Assembly (NCBI GenBank): GCA_002347365.1
Contig: DDWT01000017.1
Coordinates: forward strand, 1-26,794
Length of the DNA: 26,794 nucleotides
From: Actinobacteria bacterium UBA2279
GTDB lineage: Bacteria > Actinomycetota > Coriobacteriia > Anaerosomatales > Anaerosomataceae
Direction of reading: 5' to 3'
Below the pieces are notes generated by a model. The model made no database searches and was not told where the DNA came from. It was given only the letters and a program-made list of their open reading frames with translations. Below, in pieces: positions 17,970 through 25,341 of the stretch. Numbering within the stretch: position 1 is the stretch's first letter; the number at the start of each line of letters is the position of its first letter. Made by a program: the position numbers and the translations under genes.

Positions 17970-18422
17970 TCAGTCGTCAGTGTCCACCGTGCTGTCTTCC
18001 CACCAGTCAGGCGGCTCATCACTCAACCGGAACCCGCTGGCGGCCAGAGCCGAGTCGAACTCGTCCGCCACGACGATTATGCCCTCGTGTGCGATCAGCG
18101 CGGCAACCAACGCATAGCTGCGAGGCCGATACACCGCCAGGGACTCGCCCCACTCCTCAAACTCACCGTTCTGCGATTCGAGCCACGACAGGAAGTCATC
18201 ATCCACCGCGACACGACGACTACACAGTGGGGCCACGCCATCGGTACAGACGGTTGCCTGCTCGAAATACTCATCACCTTCGGGAGCAAGGAATGGCGCC
18301 GAGAAACACTCGCGACCCTCGCCCGGATAGAGACAAAGGACCATGTCGAGCGATTCGAGCGAGGCCAGGGCACGAGCAACCGACGGCCAGAGCTCTCGCC
18401 TGTCATCCTCAAGATAGTGCAT
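17970..18422 (-). CDS. hypothetical acidic protein
   Basis: This 150-residue acidic protein of unknown function starts MHYLEDDRRELWPSVARAL. It contains several tryptophans and acidic clusters (DDDFLSWLESQNGEFEEW) and ends DWWEDSTVDTDD. There is no signal peptide or membrane segment. The ATG at 18422 follows GGGAGAGG. A longer in-frame reading to 18779 runs through the msrA gene on the other strand and is rejected. It is divergent from msrA, sharing a 142-base intergenic region. Confidence 0.6.
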   Translation of the reverse strand: MHYLEDDRRELWPSVARALASLESLDMVLCLYPGEGRECFSAPFLAPEGDEYFEQATVCTDGVAPLCSRRVAVDDDFLSWLESQNGEFEEWGESLAVYRPRSYALVAALIAHEGIIVVADEFDSALAASGFRLSDEPPDWWEDSTVDTDD

Positions 18423-18564
18423 ACGTCTGCCTCTCCCGGGTGCCCTCGACCACGGCCCTGGACACCAGTCTAGCGCTCCCGGCGCTCTGCCGGATGCGAT
18501 CGTCCACGTCACGGCACACAAGTTGCACGTCTCGGCCCAACGGGTCATCAAACGAAGGAGCCGA

Positions 18565-19353
18565 ATGCTCCGTTTCGCTCGCATATTCACACTGGTTCTG
18601 CCGCTGATCGTCCTGATCACGCTGATGGGCATGGTGGCAGGGGTCACGCGCATGAAGCAGGAGCCCTCACCGGTTGTCGCGCTGCCCCCCATCGACGCAA
18701 GCGTCCCCGAGGGACTCTCCACCGCCACGTTCGGCCTGGGTTGATTCTGGACGAGCGAAGCCCAGTTCGGGCTCGTCAAAGGGGTGTATCGGACTCGCGT
18801 GGGCTACGCCGGCGGCGACAAACAGGACCCGACCTACCACACCCTGGGCGATCAGACCGAGTGTGTCCAGATCGACTTCGATCCCACGGTGATCAGCTAT
18901 GCAGAACTTGTCGACCTCATGCTGGCCCTGCACGACCCCGGCGCCGACTCGGGCCACACGCAGTACGACTCTCTTGTGCTCGCACAAGACGAGCAGCAGC
19001 TGCAGACCGCCCGCGAACGCGTGCAGGCTGCCTCTGCGAGGCTGGGCAAGCCACTGGCCACACGCATCGAGACTCTCAAGAAGTTCTGGCCTGCCGAGGA
19101 TTACCACCAGAAGTTCTACTTAAGAAAGGACCGCACCCTGCTGGCCCAGTTCAGAGGCATGTTCGGAGACGATGAGGTCGCGTTGCGCGATAGCACTGCG
19201 GCCATGCGAGTCAACGGATACGCCTCTTTAGGCGGCACGCAAGCTCGGCTGGACGGAGAGGTCGAGTCCTTCGGCTTGAGCGAACCTGTGCGAGCGCATC
19301 TCGACTCGCTCGTGGGAGAGACGGCCGTTGGCGCGGCGTGCGCGCTGCCATAA
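18565..19353 (+). CDS. msrA: peptide-methionine (S)-S-oxide reductase A, selenoprotein with in-frame UGA at the catalytic site
   Basis: MsrA reduces the S-form of methionine sulfoxide in proteins. The reading frame is interrupted only by TGA at 18742-18744. That codon falls exactly on the catalytic cysteine of the family motif GCFW: the frame reads TFGLG-U-FWTSEAQFGLVKG, then RTRVGYAGG, PTYHTLGDQTE and VQIDFDP, with the family-typical EDYHQKFYL further on. Read with selenocysteine the protein has 262 residues, with Sec60, Cys100 and Cys259. Cys259, in the C-terminal GAACALP, could be a resolving cysteine. Residues 1-30 (MLRFARIFTLVLPLIVLITL...) form an N-terminal membrane anchor or signal, so the enzyme likely works outside the membrane. 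GAAGGAG precedes the ATG. Decoding needs SelA/B/C/D encoded elsewhere. A Trp-type or nonsense mutation is less likely given the exact position. Confidence 0.88.
18745..18780 (+). promoter_or_regulatory. putative bacterial SECIS element in msrA mRNA
   Basis: Directly after the TGA, GACGAGC (18750-18756) is perfectly complementary to GCTCGTC (18771-18777). In the alternative fold, GACGA/TCGTC forms the lower stem and GCCC/GGGC the upper stem around an AGTTC loop (18764-18768). The apical loop begins 19 bases after the UGA and has G in its second position, within the geometry described for bacterial SECIS elements. It would recruit SelB with Sec-tRNA. Confidence 0.72.
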
Positions 19354-19398
19354 CCGGCGCAGCGGTGCTCCTCAGGTAGAACCATGTCGAGCTCCGTC

Positions 19399-20022
19399 TC
19401 ATCGCCGTGCCATCTCGCGCATCGGCTGACGAATCACCGTCTTCCACCTGGATTGGTCCGCCTTGCGGATGTCACTCAGGTAGACCTCGTGATGCTTTCC
19501 AACAAGCTCACACCCGGACTCCTCGATGAACCGGTGGACCTTCTCGATCGTCGGCCCCTCAACGGAGAACGGGCCGACGTGCATCGTCTGTGCCGAGAGA
19601 CCCTCGGTGAATGACTCGAGACGGACTCGCTGCAGTCCGGGCAGGTTCTTCTTCGCGGCGACTGCGACACGCGTCTCCTCGATGAGATCGCCATCGATGA
19701 AATCGGGCTGCATGATCATCATCGTCCACTGCCAGTCGGAGCGATCACCGGTAGTGAACGAAGACATGTCATCCGCCCACCAAAGGCCTTCGAGAGGCAT
19801 GACGCCATAGTTGATCTCGAGCGGACTCTTCCTGGCCCGGAACTTCACTGCGTACGAGAGCGAGAACAGCGCTTGGACAGCCTCGGCATACGCTGCCGAC
19901 GTGTTCGGGTCACCTCGACCGTCGATCTTCAGGAAGCGAAGTGTCGGCACGTCCACTCGCTGCACCACCTGCGGCGAGGGACCGTACAGGCTGCGGAGCT
20001 CCTTTTTGAGGTCACGCTTCAT
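19399..20022 (-). CDS. GyrI-like (SOUL-type) small-molecule-binding domain protein
   Basis: This 207-residue protein belongs to the GyrI-like group of stand-alone ligand-binding proteins related to the effector domains of AraC and MerR regulators. It starts MKRDLKKELRSLYGPSPQVV. Visible family landmarks are FLKIDGRGDPN near residue 30, NYGVMPLEGLWWADD near residue 75 and GPTIEKVHRFIEESGCEL near residue 165, followed by HHEVYLSDIRKADQSRWKTV. There is no DNA-binding domain. The ATG at 20022 follows GGGGAG. Binding of amphipathic compounds or antibiotics is a family expectation, not shown here. Confidence 0.85.
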   Translation of the reverse strand: MKRDLKKELRSLYGPSPQVVQRVDVPTLRFLKIDGRGDPNTSAAYAEAVQALFSLSYAVKFRARKSPLEINYGVMPLEGLWWADDMSSFTTGDRSDWQWTMMIMQPDFIDGDLIEETRVAVAAKKNLPGLQRVRLESFTEGLSAQTMHVGPFSVEGPTIEKVHRFIEESGCELVGKHHEVYLSDIRKADQSRWKTVIRQPMREMARR

Positions 20023-20070
20023 ATGTTCGCTCCCCACTGCAGGCTGGCGCACACACCGATATAGACGCTG

Positions 20071-21441
20071 TCAGATGTACCCGAACAGCGGAGGAAAGGC
20101 GACCACTACGATCGCGGCCCAGACGGCGTACACCGGAACGTAGTCTGTCTGCCACTTCTCGACGGCCGCAAAGACTCCTCGCCTTCTCACAAAGCGGATG
20201 TAGAGGACGGCGGACCACGCCAGATTCACCAGAAGGATCACGTTCTCGCCAAGCGCAGCAACCCGGTTCGGGGAGAATCCGAACTCAGTGATGCGCGCTG
20301 CGATAGCCCACAGCGCCACGGCGTCAGCTAGCAGCGCACTGACCACGAGCACGACCTGAAGGACATCGAAGGCGTTCGGAGGAGACTCGGGGTCCCGCGC
20401 GGAAACCGAGTACAGCACGAGCGCGAGGACCACCGCCAGAAGCAGGTCGAACGCGATGAGCACGTTGCGCTCGATATCCACGCCTCGACCGGTCAGCAGC
20501 GCGGTCCCCAAAAACGCGATCAGCACCGCGGTGAACAGCGGCGTAAAGAGTCGCGTCAACACGGGCGCCATGTTCTCGATCACGCTCTGTTTGGCCTCCA
20601 CGAGCCATGAAGCGATCACGACCGCTCCGGCAGCTCCGCACGGCAGCAGCCACGACGTGAAGAACGGTTCCACGTCGACGCCGATGGCCTCGAAGATCAT
20701 CGCCGTGAACCCCATGAGGACGGCGCCCCCGAGAGCGATGAGCACATAGTAGATGAACAGCTCGCCGGAGAAGCGGATGAAGTCCATGCGGCCGTCGACC
20801 TGTCTCCAGCGGCCGCCGGCGTACGCGATGCCTACCGCAAGCCACAGCGCGATCGGCAGATGCAGCGCCGCCAGACCCTCGGTACTGCCGACTGCCTGGA
20901 ACGGATAGACATTGGCGATCACGGCAGCCCCCACGAACGCCACAGCCAACCAGCGGACGGCGTTGGTGTTCAGCCGCCGCTTCCACGCGAAGTAACCAGT
21001 CAGGACGGGCAGCACGAAGAAGCTGAGATTGCGCATGTAGAAAGAGGCGTCCTCGTCCAGGCGGATGCCGAAGATCTCCGGCGCCTTGATGAGGATTGCT
21101 GCCAACACCGCGAGACAGAAAGCGACAATGGCGTCCTTGCGAACCCACGCTCGCGGTACCCCGGAATCCGAGGGTGATGCGACCAGCTGCTTCCACAGAC
21201 GTTCTGAGTGCTCCTGTGCAAACTCCCGCGAGAGAGCGTTCAGGTCTCCCATGCGTTTCACCGCCACCAGGAATGCTTCTTCGGTGTCGAGCCCGGCATC
21301 GGTCAACACACCGATCTGCTCCCGCAAATGGTCCTCCAACTCGGCCACATCCACGGCGTGGATCGCCTGCCGGCGGTCAAGGTAGCTGCGCCATTGATCG
21401 ATCTGGCGCTCGAGCGCGACATCGTGCTCTGGATTCGACAT
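20071..21441 (-). CDS. permease-prefix and DUF4153-like multi-pass membrane protein
   Basis: This 456-residue protein has a soluble N-terminal permease-prefix (HAAS-like) region. That region reads RQIDQWRSYLDRRQAIHAVD, then DLNALSREFAQEH up to about residue 80. About ten hydrophobic segments follow, for example FCLAVLAAILIKAPEIFGI, NLSFFVLPVLTGYFAW, YVLIALGGAVLMGFTAMIF and LLLAVVLALVLYSV. DUF4153-type proteins have this layout; the function is unknown. It begins three bases after the stop of the PadR gene, so the two are one operon, the usual pairing for a PadR regulator and its membrane target. Confidence 0.78.
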   Translation of the reverse strand: MSNPEHDVALERQIDQWRSYLDRRQAIHAVDVAELEDHLREQIGVLTDAGLDTEEAFLVAVKRMGDLNALSREFAQEHSERLWKQLVASPSDSGVPRAWVRKDAIVAFCLAVLAAILIKAPEIFGIRLDEDASFYMRNLSFFVLPVLTGYFAWKRRLNTNAVRWLAVAFVGAAVIANVYPFQAVGSTEGLAALHLPIALWLAVGIAYAGGRWRQVDGRMDFIRFSGELFIYYVLIALGGAVLMGFTAMIFEAIGVDVEPFFTSWLLPCGAAGAVVIASWLVEAKQSVIENMAPVLTRLFTPLFTAVLIAFLGTALLTGRGVDIERNVLIAFDLLLAVVLALVLYSVSARDPESPPNAFDVLQVVLVVSALLADAVALWAIAARITEFGFSPNRVAALGENVILLVNLAWSAVLYIRFVRRRGVFAAVEKWQTDYVPVYAVWAAIVVVAFPPLFGYI

Positions 21442-21444
21442 CTC

Positions 21445-21831
21445 TCAGGCTCCCTGTGGCTGTGGCGCGGCCAGCGCCGAATGGTTGGCCGAGACTGACA
21501 GGGCGAGCGTCTGCCAGATACCCCGCAGCGTGGCGTCCACTGTCTGCCACTGCCTATGGTGCTCCTCCAGCTGTGCTCGACCCTGGGACGTGATCCGATA
21601 GTACTTGCGCCGGCGGCCGTTCTCGGCGACCTCCCAGCGGGCTTCAACGTAGCCGAGCCGCCCGAGACGATGCAGAACGGGATAGAGCATCCCATCGGTC
21701 CACTCCAGGCGCCCTCCGGACAACTCTCGGACACGCTGTAAGATCGCGTAGCCATAGCTGTCACCTTCGGCGAGTATCGCCAGGACGATCGGGGTCGAAG
21801 AGGCGGCTATCAGGTCCTTGTTGATCTCCAT
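21445..21831 (-). CDS. PadR family transcriptional regulator (first copy)
   Basis: This 128-residue winged-helix repressor starts MEINKDLIAASSTPIVLAIL. PadR hallmarks follow: EGDSYGYAILQRVRELSGG, TDGMLYPVLHRLGRLGYVEA and the wing RRRKYYRITSQGRAQLEEH. The short C-terminal helix fits subfamily s1. The ATG at 21831 follows AGGTGTG. It lies directly upstream of the DUF4153-like gene and about 40 bases downstream of a strong palindrome. It probably represses its own operon. Confidence 0.93.
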   Translation of the reverse strand: MEINKDLIAASSTPIVLAILAEGDSYGYAILQRVRELSGGRLEWTDGMLYPVLHRLGRLGYVEARWEVAENGRRRKYYRITSQGRAQLEEHHRQWQTVDATLRGIWQTLALSVSANHSALAAPQPQGA

Positions 21832-21872
21832 GATCACACCTGCCATGCGGGATCGACATCATCGAGTTCGTG

Positions 21873-21910
21873 AATACATAGCACTACTATACATGGCGGT
21901 ACTATGTATT
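21873..21910. promoter_or_regulatory. palindromic operator upstream of the PadR operon
   Basis: AATACATAG (21873-21881) is a perfect inverted repeat of CTATGTATT (21902-21910), with a related ACTATACAT in between. Many PadR-family operators are built from ATGTAT-ATACAT halves. The position, about 40 bases before the padR start, suits autorepression. Confidence 0.65.
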
Positions 21911-21943
21911 TCTCGGCATTGGCCTCAGGCCGTTACGAATCCG

Positions 21944-22186
21944 TCACTCCTCTGCGGCGAACCCTTGGCCCCTGGCAGCTAACGCCACGCGTAGCTGACC
22001 GATTGCCTTCGCGCCCATCCCATGCAGACGACCAAGCTGCGACACCCGGACCCGGGTGAGCTGGTCGAGGCTGATGTAACCAGCACGCGTGAGGGCGCGG
22101 CGAGCAGGACTCGAGAGCCCTACAGGAAGATCGCTAGGCTGATCGTTCATGTCCGACACGGTAGTCACCCTTCGCCCGCGCTTCAT
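21944..22186 (-). CDS. helix-hairpin-helix / RNA-polymerase-alpha-CTD-like small protein
   Basis: This protein of 68-80 residues, depending on the start, consists of one HhH domain. It has LSSPARRALTRAGYISLDQL followed by QLGRLHGMGAKAIGQLRVAL, the two-helix pattern also seen in the C-terminal domain of RNA polymerase alpha. Such small proteins may bind DNA. The start is uncertain: ATG at 22186 has a very tight AGGGAG spacing, while ATG at 22150 (MNDQPSDLPVGL) lies nearer the homologous part. No neighbour shows its role. Confidence 0.65.
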   Translation of the reverse strand: MKRGRRVTTVSDMNDQPSDLPVGLSSPARRALTRAGYISLDQLTRVRVSQLGRLHGMGAKAIGQLRVALAARGQGFAAEE

Positions 22187-22300
22187 ACTCCCTGGACTTC
22201 TGCCAATCTCACAGAAGCCAAGTCTCGCACAAACGAAGCGTTGACTTCACGGTCTTCTGGAGTAACGCCGAAGCGACCAGAGCCTGTGGCCCATTGGTGG

Positions 22301-22699
22301 CTAGCCTCGGGCTTTGGATCCGTTCAGGGTCACGGCAGCGCGAACAAGAGTCCTCAACGCCTCCTCGTCTATCTTGTCGCCCTCATGGAAGTCGATAGCG
22401 CGCCTCACATTGCCGTCGAGGCCGGAGTTGAACAGACCCGAGGGATCTTGCAGAACAGCCCCCTTGGCAAAGGTCATCTTCACGTGGTCTTTGTAGGTCT
22501 CGCCCGTGCAGACCATCCCGTCGTGATACCACACCGGGACGCCCCTCCACTTCCACTCCTCGATGACTTCAGGATCGGCCTCCTTGACCAAGGACCGGAT
22601 ACCGCTGAGCACCTCACCCCGCCAGTCGCCCAGCTCCTGGATTCTCGCGTCTATCAGCTGAGAGGGAGACTTGCCTTCTTGCGACTCGCTCTTGTCCAT
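22301..22699 (-). CDS. DUF1801 protein, second copy
   Basis: This 132-residue protein belongs to the DUF1801 group but to a different branch from the copy at 17331-17708. It has LIDARIQELGDWRGEVLSGI, then EEWKWRGVPVWYHDGMVCTG, KDHVKMTFAKGAVLQDPSGL and RRAIDFHEGDKIDEEALRTL. This branch is widespread as a small stand-alone gene. GGAGCAGG precedes the ATG. Biochemical function is unknown. Confidence 0.88.
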   Translation of the reverse strand: MDKSESQEGKSPSQLIDARIQELGDWRGEVLSGIRSLVKEADPEVIEEWKWRGVPVWYHDGMVCTGETYKDHVKMTFAKGAVLQDPSGLFNSGLDGNVRRAIDFHEGDKIDEEALRTLVRAAVTLNGSKARG

Positions 22700-23001
22700 G
22701 CCTGCTCCACTTCCTTCGTCCCAGGGAGCGGACGAATGAGGACGATCACCACCGGGCCGCCCCGAGACGACGTCGCCAGATCCAGAATCTAGCTGCCCGC
22801 TAAGGCCCCCTGGCTAACAGCGCAGCCGCCGTGCCGCTCCGCTGAGCCGGTTCTTTCGAACTCAGTGAATGCATGCGGGTCCGAGATGTGGGCGAAGCCG
22901 TCTGTGAGGTAGGCGCGGATGAAGGGATCCGGCACGCGACCGAATCGACGATGTCTGCCCGAGTCCACCGCACGCAGGCATGCCTTCCGCCCACGTCTGG
23001 G
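22700..23001. other. intergenic stretch without a supported gene
   Basis: No gene is supported here. The reading frame of the DUF3267 gene stays open after its TGA for about 70 codons to 22789 (for example PDPFIRAYLTDGF). The position of that TGA fits the natural end of the family, and the extension resembles no family I know. A GGCTAACAGCGCAGC segment near 22812 recalls an attC core but lacks a partner. Confidence 0.4.
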
Positions 23002-23613
23002 TCAGGCAACCCGCCACCACGTTGAGAAGCCCTGATTGCGCACCACTGCCTCTCGAGGCACCTGCCTGAACAGCAGCAGCAACATGATCAGGTCCGCTGC
23101 AGATCCGAGGATGTTGATCACGCTCAGCAGAGCCAGCCACCAGGCTATCGACGGCCAGACGAGCGCTGCAAGCAGAGGAAGGGCGGACAGCACGACCAGC
23201 GGCAGAACACCGCTGAGTAGCTGTGCCCTGAGTGGGAGCGCGCCGATGTAGGCCACATATGGCGCGAAGTGCCTGGGCCAGAAGCCCAAGACCAGGTTCT
23301 CCGAACGACCCACGACGGCCAATGGCAGCGCGTGTAGCATCTCGTGGAGCATGATGCTGCCGGCAAGAACAGCGAGGAAGCCGGCGACCTGCAGGACCGT
23401 GACCGTTACCGTGAACTCGAACCCGGTCCCGTCACCGGCCGGAGCAGACAGGATCAAGGACCACAGCCACACGAGCGGCAGGGCTATCAGCATGCCGAGG
23501 GGGATGGCCGACACCATCAGTACTCCGGGGCGCGGTTCCTGCAGGCGGTTCCAACCGTCGGCTTCGGGGTCGAACGCTTCGTCCAGTGGTACGGGCCCAA
23601 GCTGGAACTTCAC
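23002..23613 (-). CDS. DUF3267 family membrane zincin-like protein
   Basis: This 203-residue membrane protein carries an HExxH-like zinc motif, SIMLHEMLHALPLAVVG, within a hydrophobic segment near residue 90. That places it with the DUF3267 / YqeB-like putative intramembrane metalloproteases. Membrane segments are visible around residues 35-55, 70-90, 125-150 and 155-180. Substrate and function are unknown. The start is GTG at 23613 after GGAGG. It ends naturally with VVRNQGFSTWWRVA, the family's usual terminus. Confidence 0.85.
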   Translation of the reverse strand: MKFQLGPVPLDEAFDPEADGWNRLQEPRPGVLMVSAIPLGMLIALPLVWLWSLILSAPAGDGTGFEFTVTVTVLQVAGFLAVLAGSIMLHEMLHALPLAVVGRSENLVLGFWPRHFAPYVAYIGALPLRAQLLSGVLPLVVLSALPLLAALVWPSIAWWLALLSVINILGSAADLIMLLLLFRQVPREAVVRNQGFSTWWRVA

Positions 23614-23648
23614 ATGTCCTCCAAGTCTGCATCGGTCGACCTAGCGTG

Positions 23649-23807
23649 TTAGCGCACCAGCTGCACATCTTGCGGTTCCAGTGTAGCGTCGAACTGGTCG
23701 TCGTCGTGGATCTTGAGATAGCGCACATTCTCGTCTTTGGGCTCGCCTGACGGGAACCGATCCAACATCGAGTGAGAATCATGGACTATGCTTGCTTTAG
23801 TCTGCAT
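23649..23807 (-). CDS. small acidic hypothetical ORF (52 residues)
   Basis: This open frame starts MQTKASIVHDSHSMLD and ends FDATLEPQDVQLVR. It has protein-like segments such as ENVRYLKIHDDDQFD, which recall the C-terminal part of some DUF1801 proteins. It could therefore be a remnant or a short stand-alone protein. No ribosome-binding site is clear. It is divergent from the second PadR gene, whose promoter region it borders. Treat as possible only. Confidence 0.35.
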   Translation of the reverse strand: MQTKASIVHDSHSMLDRFPSGEPKDENVRYLKIHDDDQFDATLEPQDVQLVR

Positions 23808-23810
23808 TGC

Positions 23811-23824
23811 ATACTACTCTGTAT
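23811..23824. promoter_or_regulatory. putative PadR operator (ATAC-N6-GTAT)
   Basis: ATACTACTCTGTAT is a short inverted repeat just upstream of the second PadR gene. Its half-sites resemble those of the first PadR operon's palindrome (ATACATAG / CTATGTAT). It is shorter and weaker. Confidence 0.4.
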
Positions 23825-23859
23825 TAGGCACTAGTTGACTAATCAGAAGGATGGCGACC

Positions 23860-24207
23860 ATGGCGGACATCGGACAGTGGGTTGTCCAGCTTAGGAAGGG
23901 CGTCGTGGAGCTGATGGTGCTGCGATTGCTCGCGTCCACAGGGGAGCTCCACGGCTATGCGATCGTGAAGGAGCTCCAGTCGCGCGGTCATCTGGTAGCC
24001 AGTGGGAGCACGGTGTATCCCGTACTGAAGCGATTGGAGTCCGACGGACTGCTCGCCTCTCGCTGGTCAGATGAGGGTAACGGCCCTCCCCGGAAGTACT
24101 ACCACATCAACGACGAAGGCTTGGCATTCCTGCGCGACGCAGATGCCGAATGGGACAGCCTCGTCGAATCAATGCAGTGTTTGAAGGGGGATGGCAGTCG
24201 TGGCTAG
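23860..24207 (+). CDS. PadR family transcriptional regulator (second copy)
   Basis: This 115-residue winged-helix regulator contains ELHGYAIVKELQSRG, SGSTVYPVLKRLESDGLLAS and the wing PPRKYYHINDEGLAFLRDAD, all PadR hallmarks. The ATG at 23860 is preferred because AGAAGG lies nine bases upstream. The ATG at 23851 touches that site. The gene overlaps the start of a HAAS-type downstream gene, the usual arrangement for a PadR-permease pair, but that partner is truncated here. The regulator may therefore be an orphan. Confidence 0.92.
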   Translation: MADIGQWVVQLRKGVVELMVLRLLASTGELHGYAIVKELQSRGHLVASGSTVYPVLKRLESDGLLASRWSDEGNGPPRKYYHINDEGLAFLRDADAEWDSLVESMQCLKGDGSRG

Positions 24208-24385
24208 GTACTCAAACAAGGTGGATGCGTACTTGGGGGCACTCGAGGAGGCGTTGGAGGCGTTGGGTCCCGATGAAACGCAGGAGGTGATCGCCGAGGT
24301 CCGAGGCCTGCTTGCGGAAGCAACGGCCGAGTCTGATGAGGACGTGGCTGTATCCGGTGCGAAGCGCGACTATCCCAGCGAGTAG
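24191..24385 (+). pseudogene. N-terminal fragment of a HAAS / permease-prefix protein
   Basis: The first 48 residues (YSNKVDAYLGALEEALEALG, then EVIAEVRGLLAEA) look like the N-terminal HAAS domain that normally precedes membrane segments in PadR-linked proteins. The frame then enters unrelated DNA and stops at 24385. The unrelated DNA is the reverse strand of a truncated permease gene. A GTG at 24200 is an alternative start. It overlaps the end of padR. Confidence 0.6.
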
Positions 24386-24511
24386 GAAGCTCAGCCAGGC
24401 CAAGCCGCCTGCAAGCACGATGATGACGCCCAACACCGTGAAGATCCCGCCGCCGACCATGCCTCCGACAGCCATCGCCCACGTGGAGTTGAAACCCATC
24501 TTGTCAGGCAC
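24338..24511 (-). pseudogene. N-terminal fragment of an APC-family amino-acid permease
   Basis: From a GTG at 24511 (after AAGGT) the frame reads MPDKMGFNSTWAMAVGGMVG, then GGIFTVLGVIIVLAGG and LSFLLAGIVALRTGYSHV. That is the first two membrane helices of an APC transporter, including the GGGIF motif of helix 1. After about 58 residues homology stops and the frame continues into the reverse complement of the HAAS fragment. A functional transporter would need about 400 more residues. Confidence 0.65.
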
Positions 24512-24535
24512 GCGTACCTTACAAACCGCTACCCT

Positions 24536-25183
24536 TTACTCGGACCTGTCAGCGTTCACGTAGACCATCTTGTACTCGGGAGAGATGCTCACGCGGACCG
24601 ACTTGTACGCGGGGTTGCCTGTGTCGATCAGCATGATGAACTCTTCACCGGCGTGGTAGTCCATCTCACTGTTGGCGGGATCCACGCGCGCACCTCTGTC
24701 CGCCAACGCATTGCGCAGCTTCTCTCCATCGCCCTCGACGGGGTTCGTTGGGATGCCGTACTGCAGGCTCACGATCGGAGCCTCAACCGACGGAGCACTC
24801 TGGAGCTGGGCATCGCCGTAGACCTCTTCGATAGCGGGCCGCACTATCGCGTCGACAGCCTGACCCACGGCGGTCGGATTCTCTGCTACGGGACCACTCG
24901 GTACCGCGGGTTCCTGAGATGTTGCCGGGCCTGCCTCACTGGGAGAAGCTCCCTCAGATGCGGCACGCTCCTGGGCCGTTTGGGTGAAGTCGTAGTCGAT
25001 GACACCGGTGAGGTACATCCCACCCAGGATGACTACGGCCGCGAGTACGATCAGAGCCGCGTTGATCGCGCAGCCATACGGATCGTCGAACGGGTTCGGG
25101 TTGCGTATGAATCCCGTCAGCGCGGCAGATAGCGAGGCAAGACGCTCGCGCATGTCACCTTTGATGCGACGCTTCTGTGACAT
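24536..25183 (-). CDS. single-pass membrane protein with proline-rich linker, unknown function
   Basis: This 215-residue protein starts MSQKRRIKGDMRERLASLSA. It has a basic cytoplasmic N terminus, one membrane helix (INAALIVLAAVVILGGMYL, about residues 43-61), a low-complexity Pro/Ala/Glu/Ser linker (residues about 75-110) and an external domain of about 100 residues. The external domain contains SLQYGIPTNPVEGDGEKLRN and ends KMVYVNADRSE. No family is recognised. GGAGGGGG precedes the ATG. It stands alone just left of the attC array. Confidence 0.7.
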   Translation of the reverse strand: MSQKRRIKGDMRERLASLSAALTGFIRNPNPFDDPYGCAINAALIVLAAVVILGGMYLTGVIDYDFTQTAQERAASEGASPSEAGPATSQEPAVPSGPVAENPTAVGQAVDAIVRPAIEEVYGDAQLQSAPSVEAPIVSLQYGIPTNPVEGDGEKLRNALADRGARVDPANSEMDYHAGEEFIMLIDTGNPAYKSVRVSISPEYKMVYVNADRSE

Positions 25184-25341
25184 AGGACCCCCTCCCCAGG
25201 ATAGTCGAAGTGATTGTAGCGCTGCGGAGATGAAGGAGGCTACTGGCAGTTCGAAGTCACTCGCCAGCGCTGTCGCCACCCGTGACGAAGTCATCGTCTC
25301 CGCGACGGGCGACCCGAGTGGCTCAACACCTGTCTGGCTGT

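Noticed and set aside
22810..22860. possible fourth attC (GGCTAACAGCGCAGC)
   Set aside because: No matching GTTRRRY core at the proper distance and poor arm complementarity.
22789..23004. readthrough of the DUF3267 TGA as a second selenoprotein
   Set aside because: The TGA is at the natural end of the family, no cysteine is expected there, and the 70-codon extension matches nothing known to me.
23640..23660. GCGCTAAC at the end of the 52-codon frame as an attC core
   Set aside because: The next gene starts only 36 bases away and no complementary arm is present.
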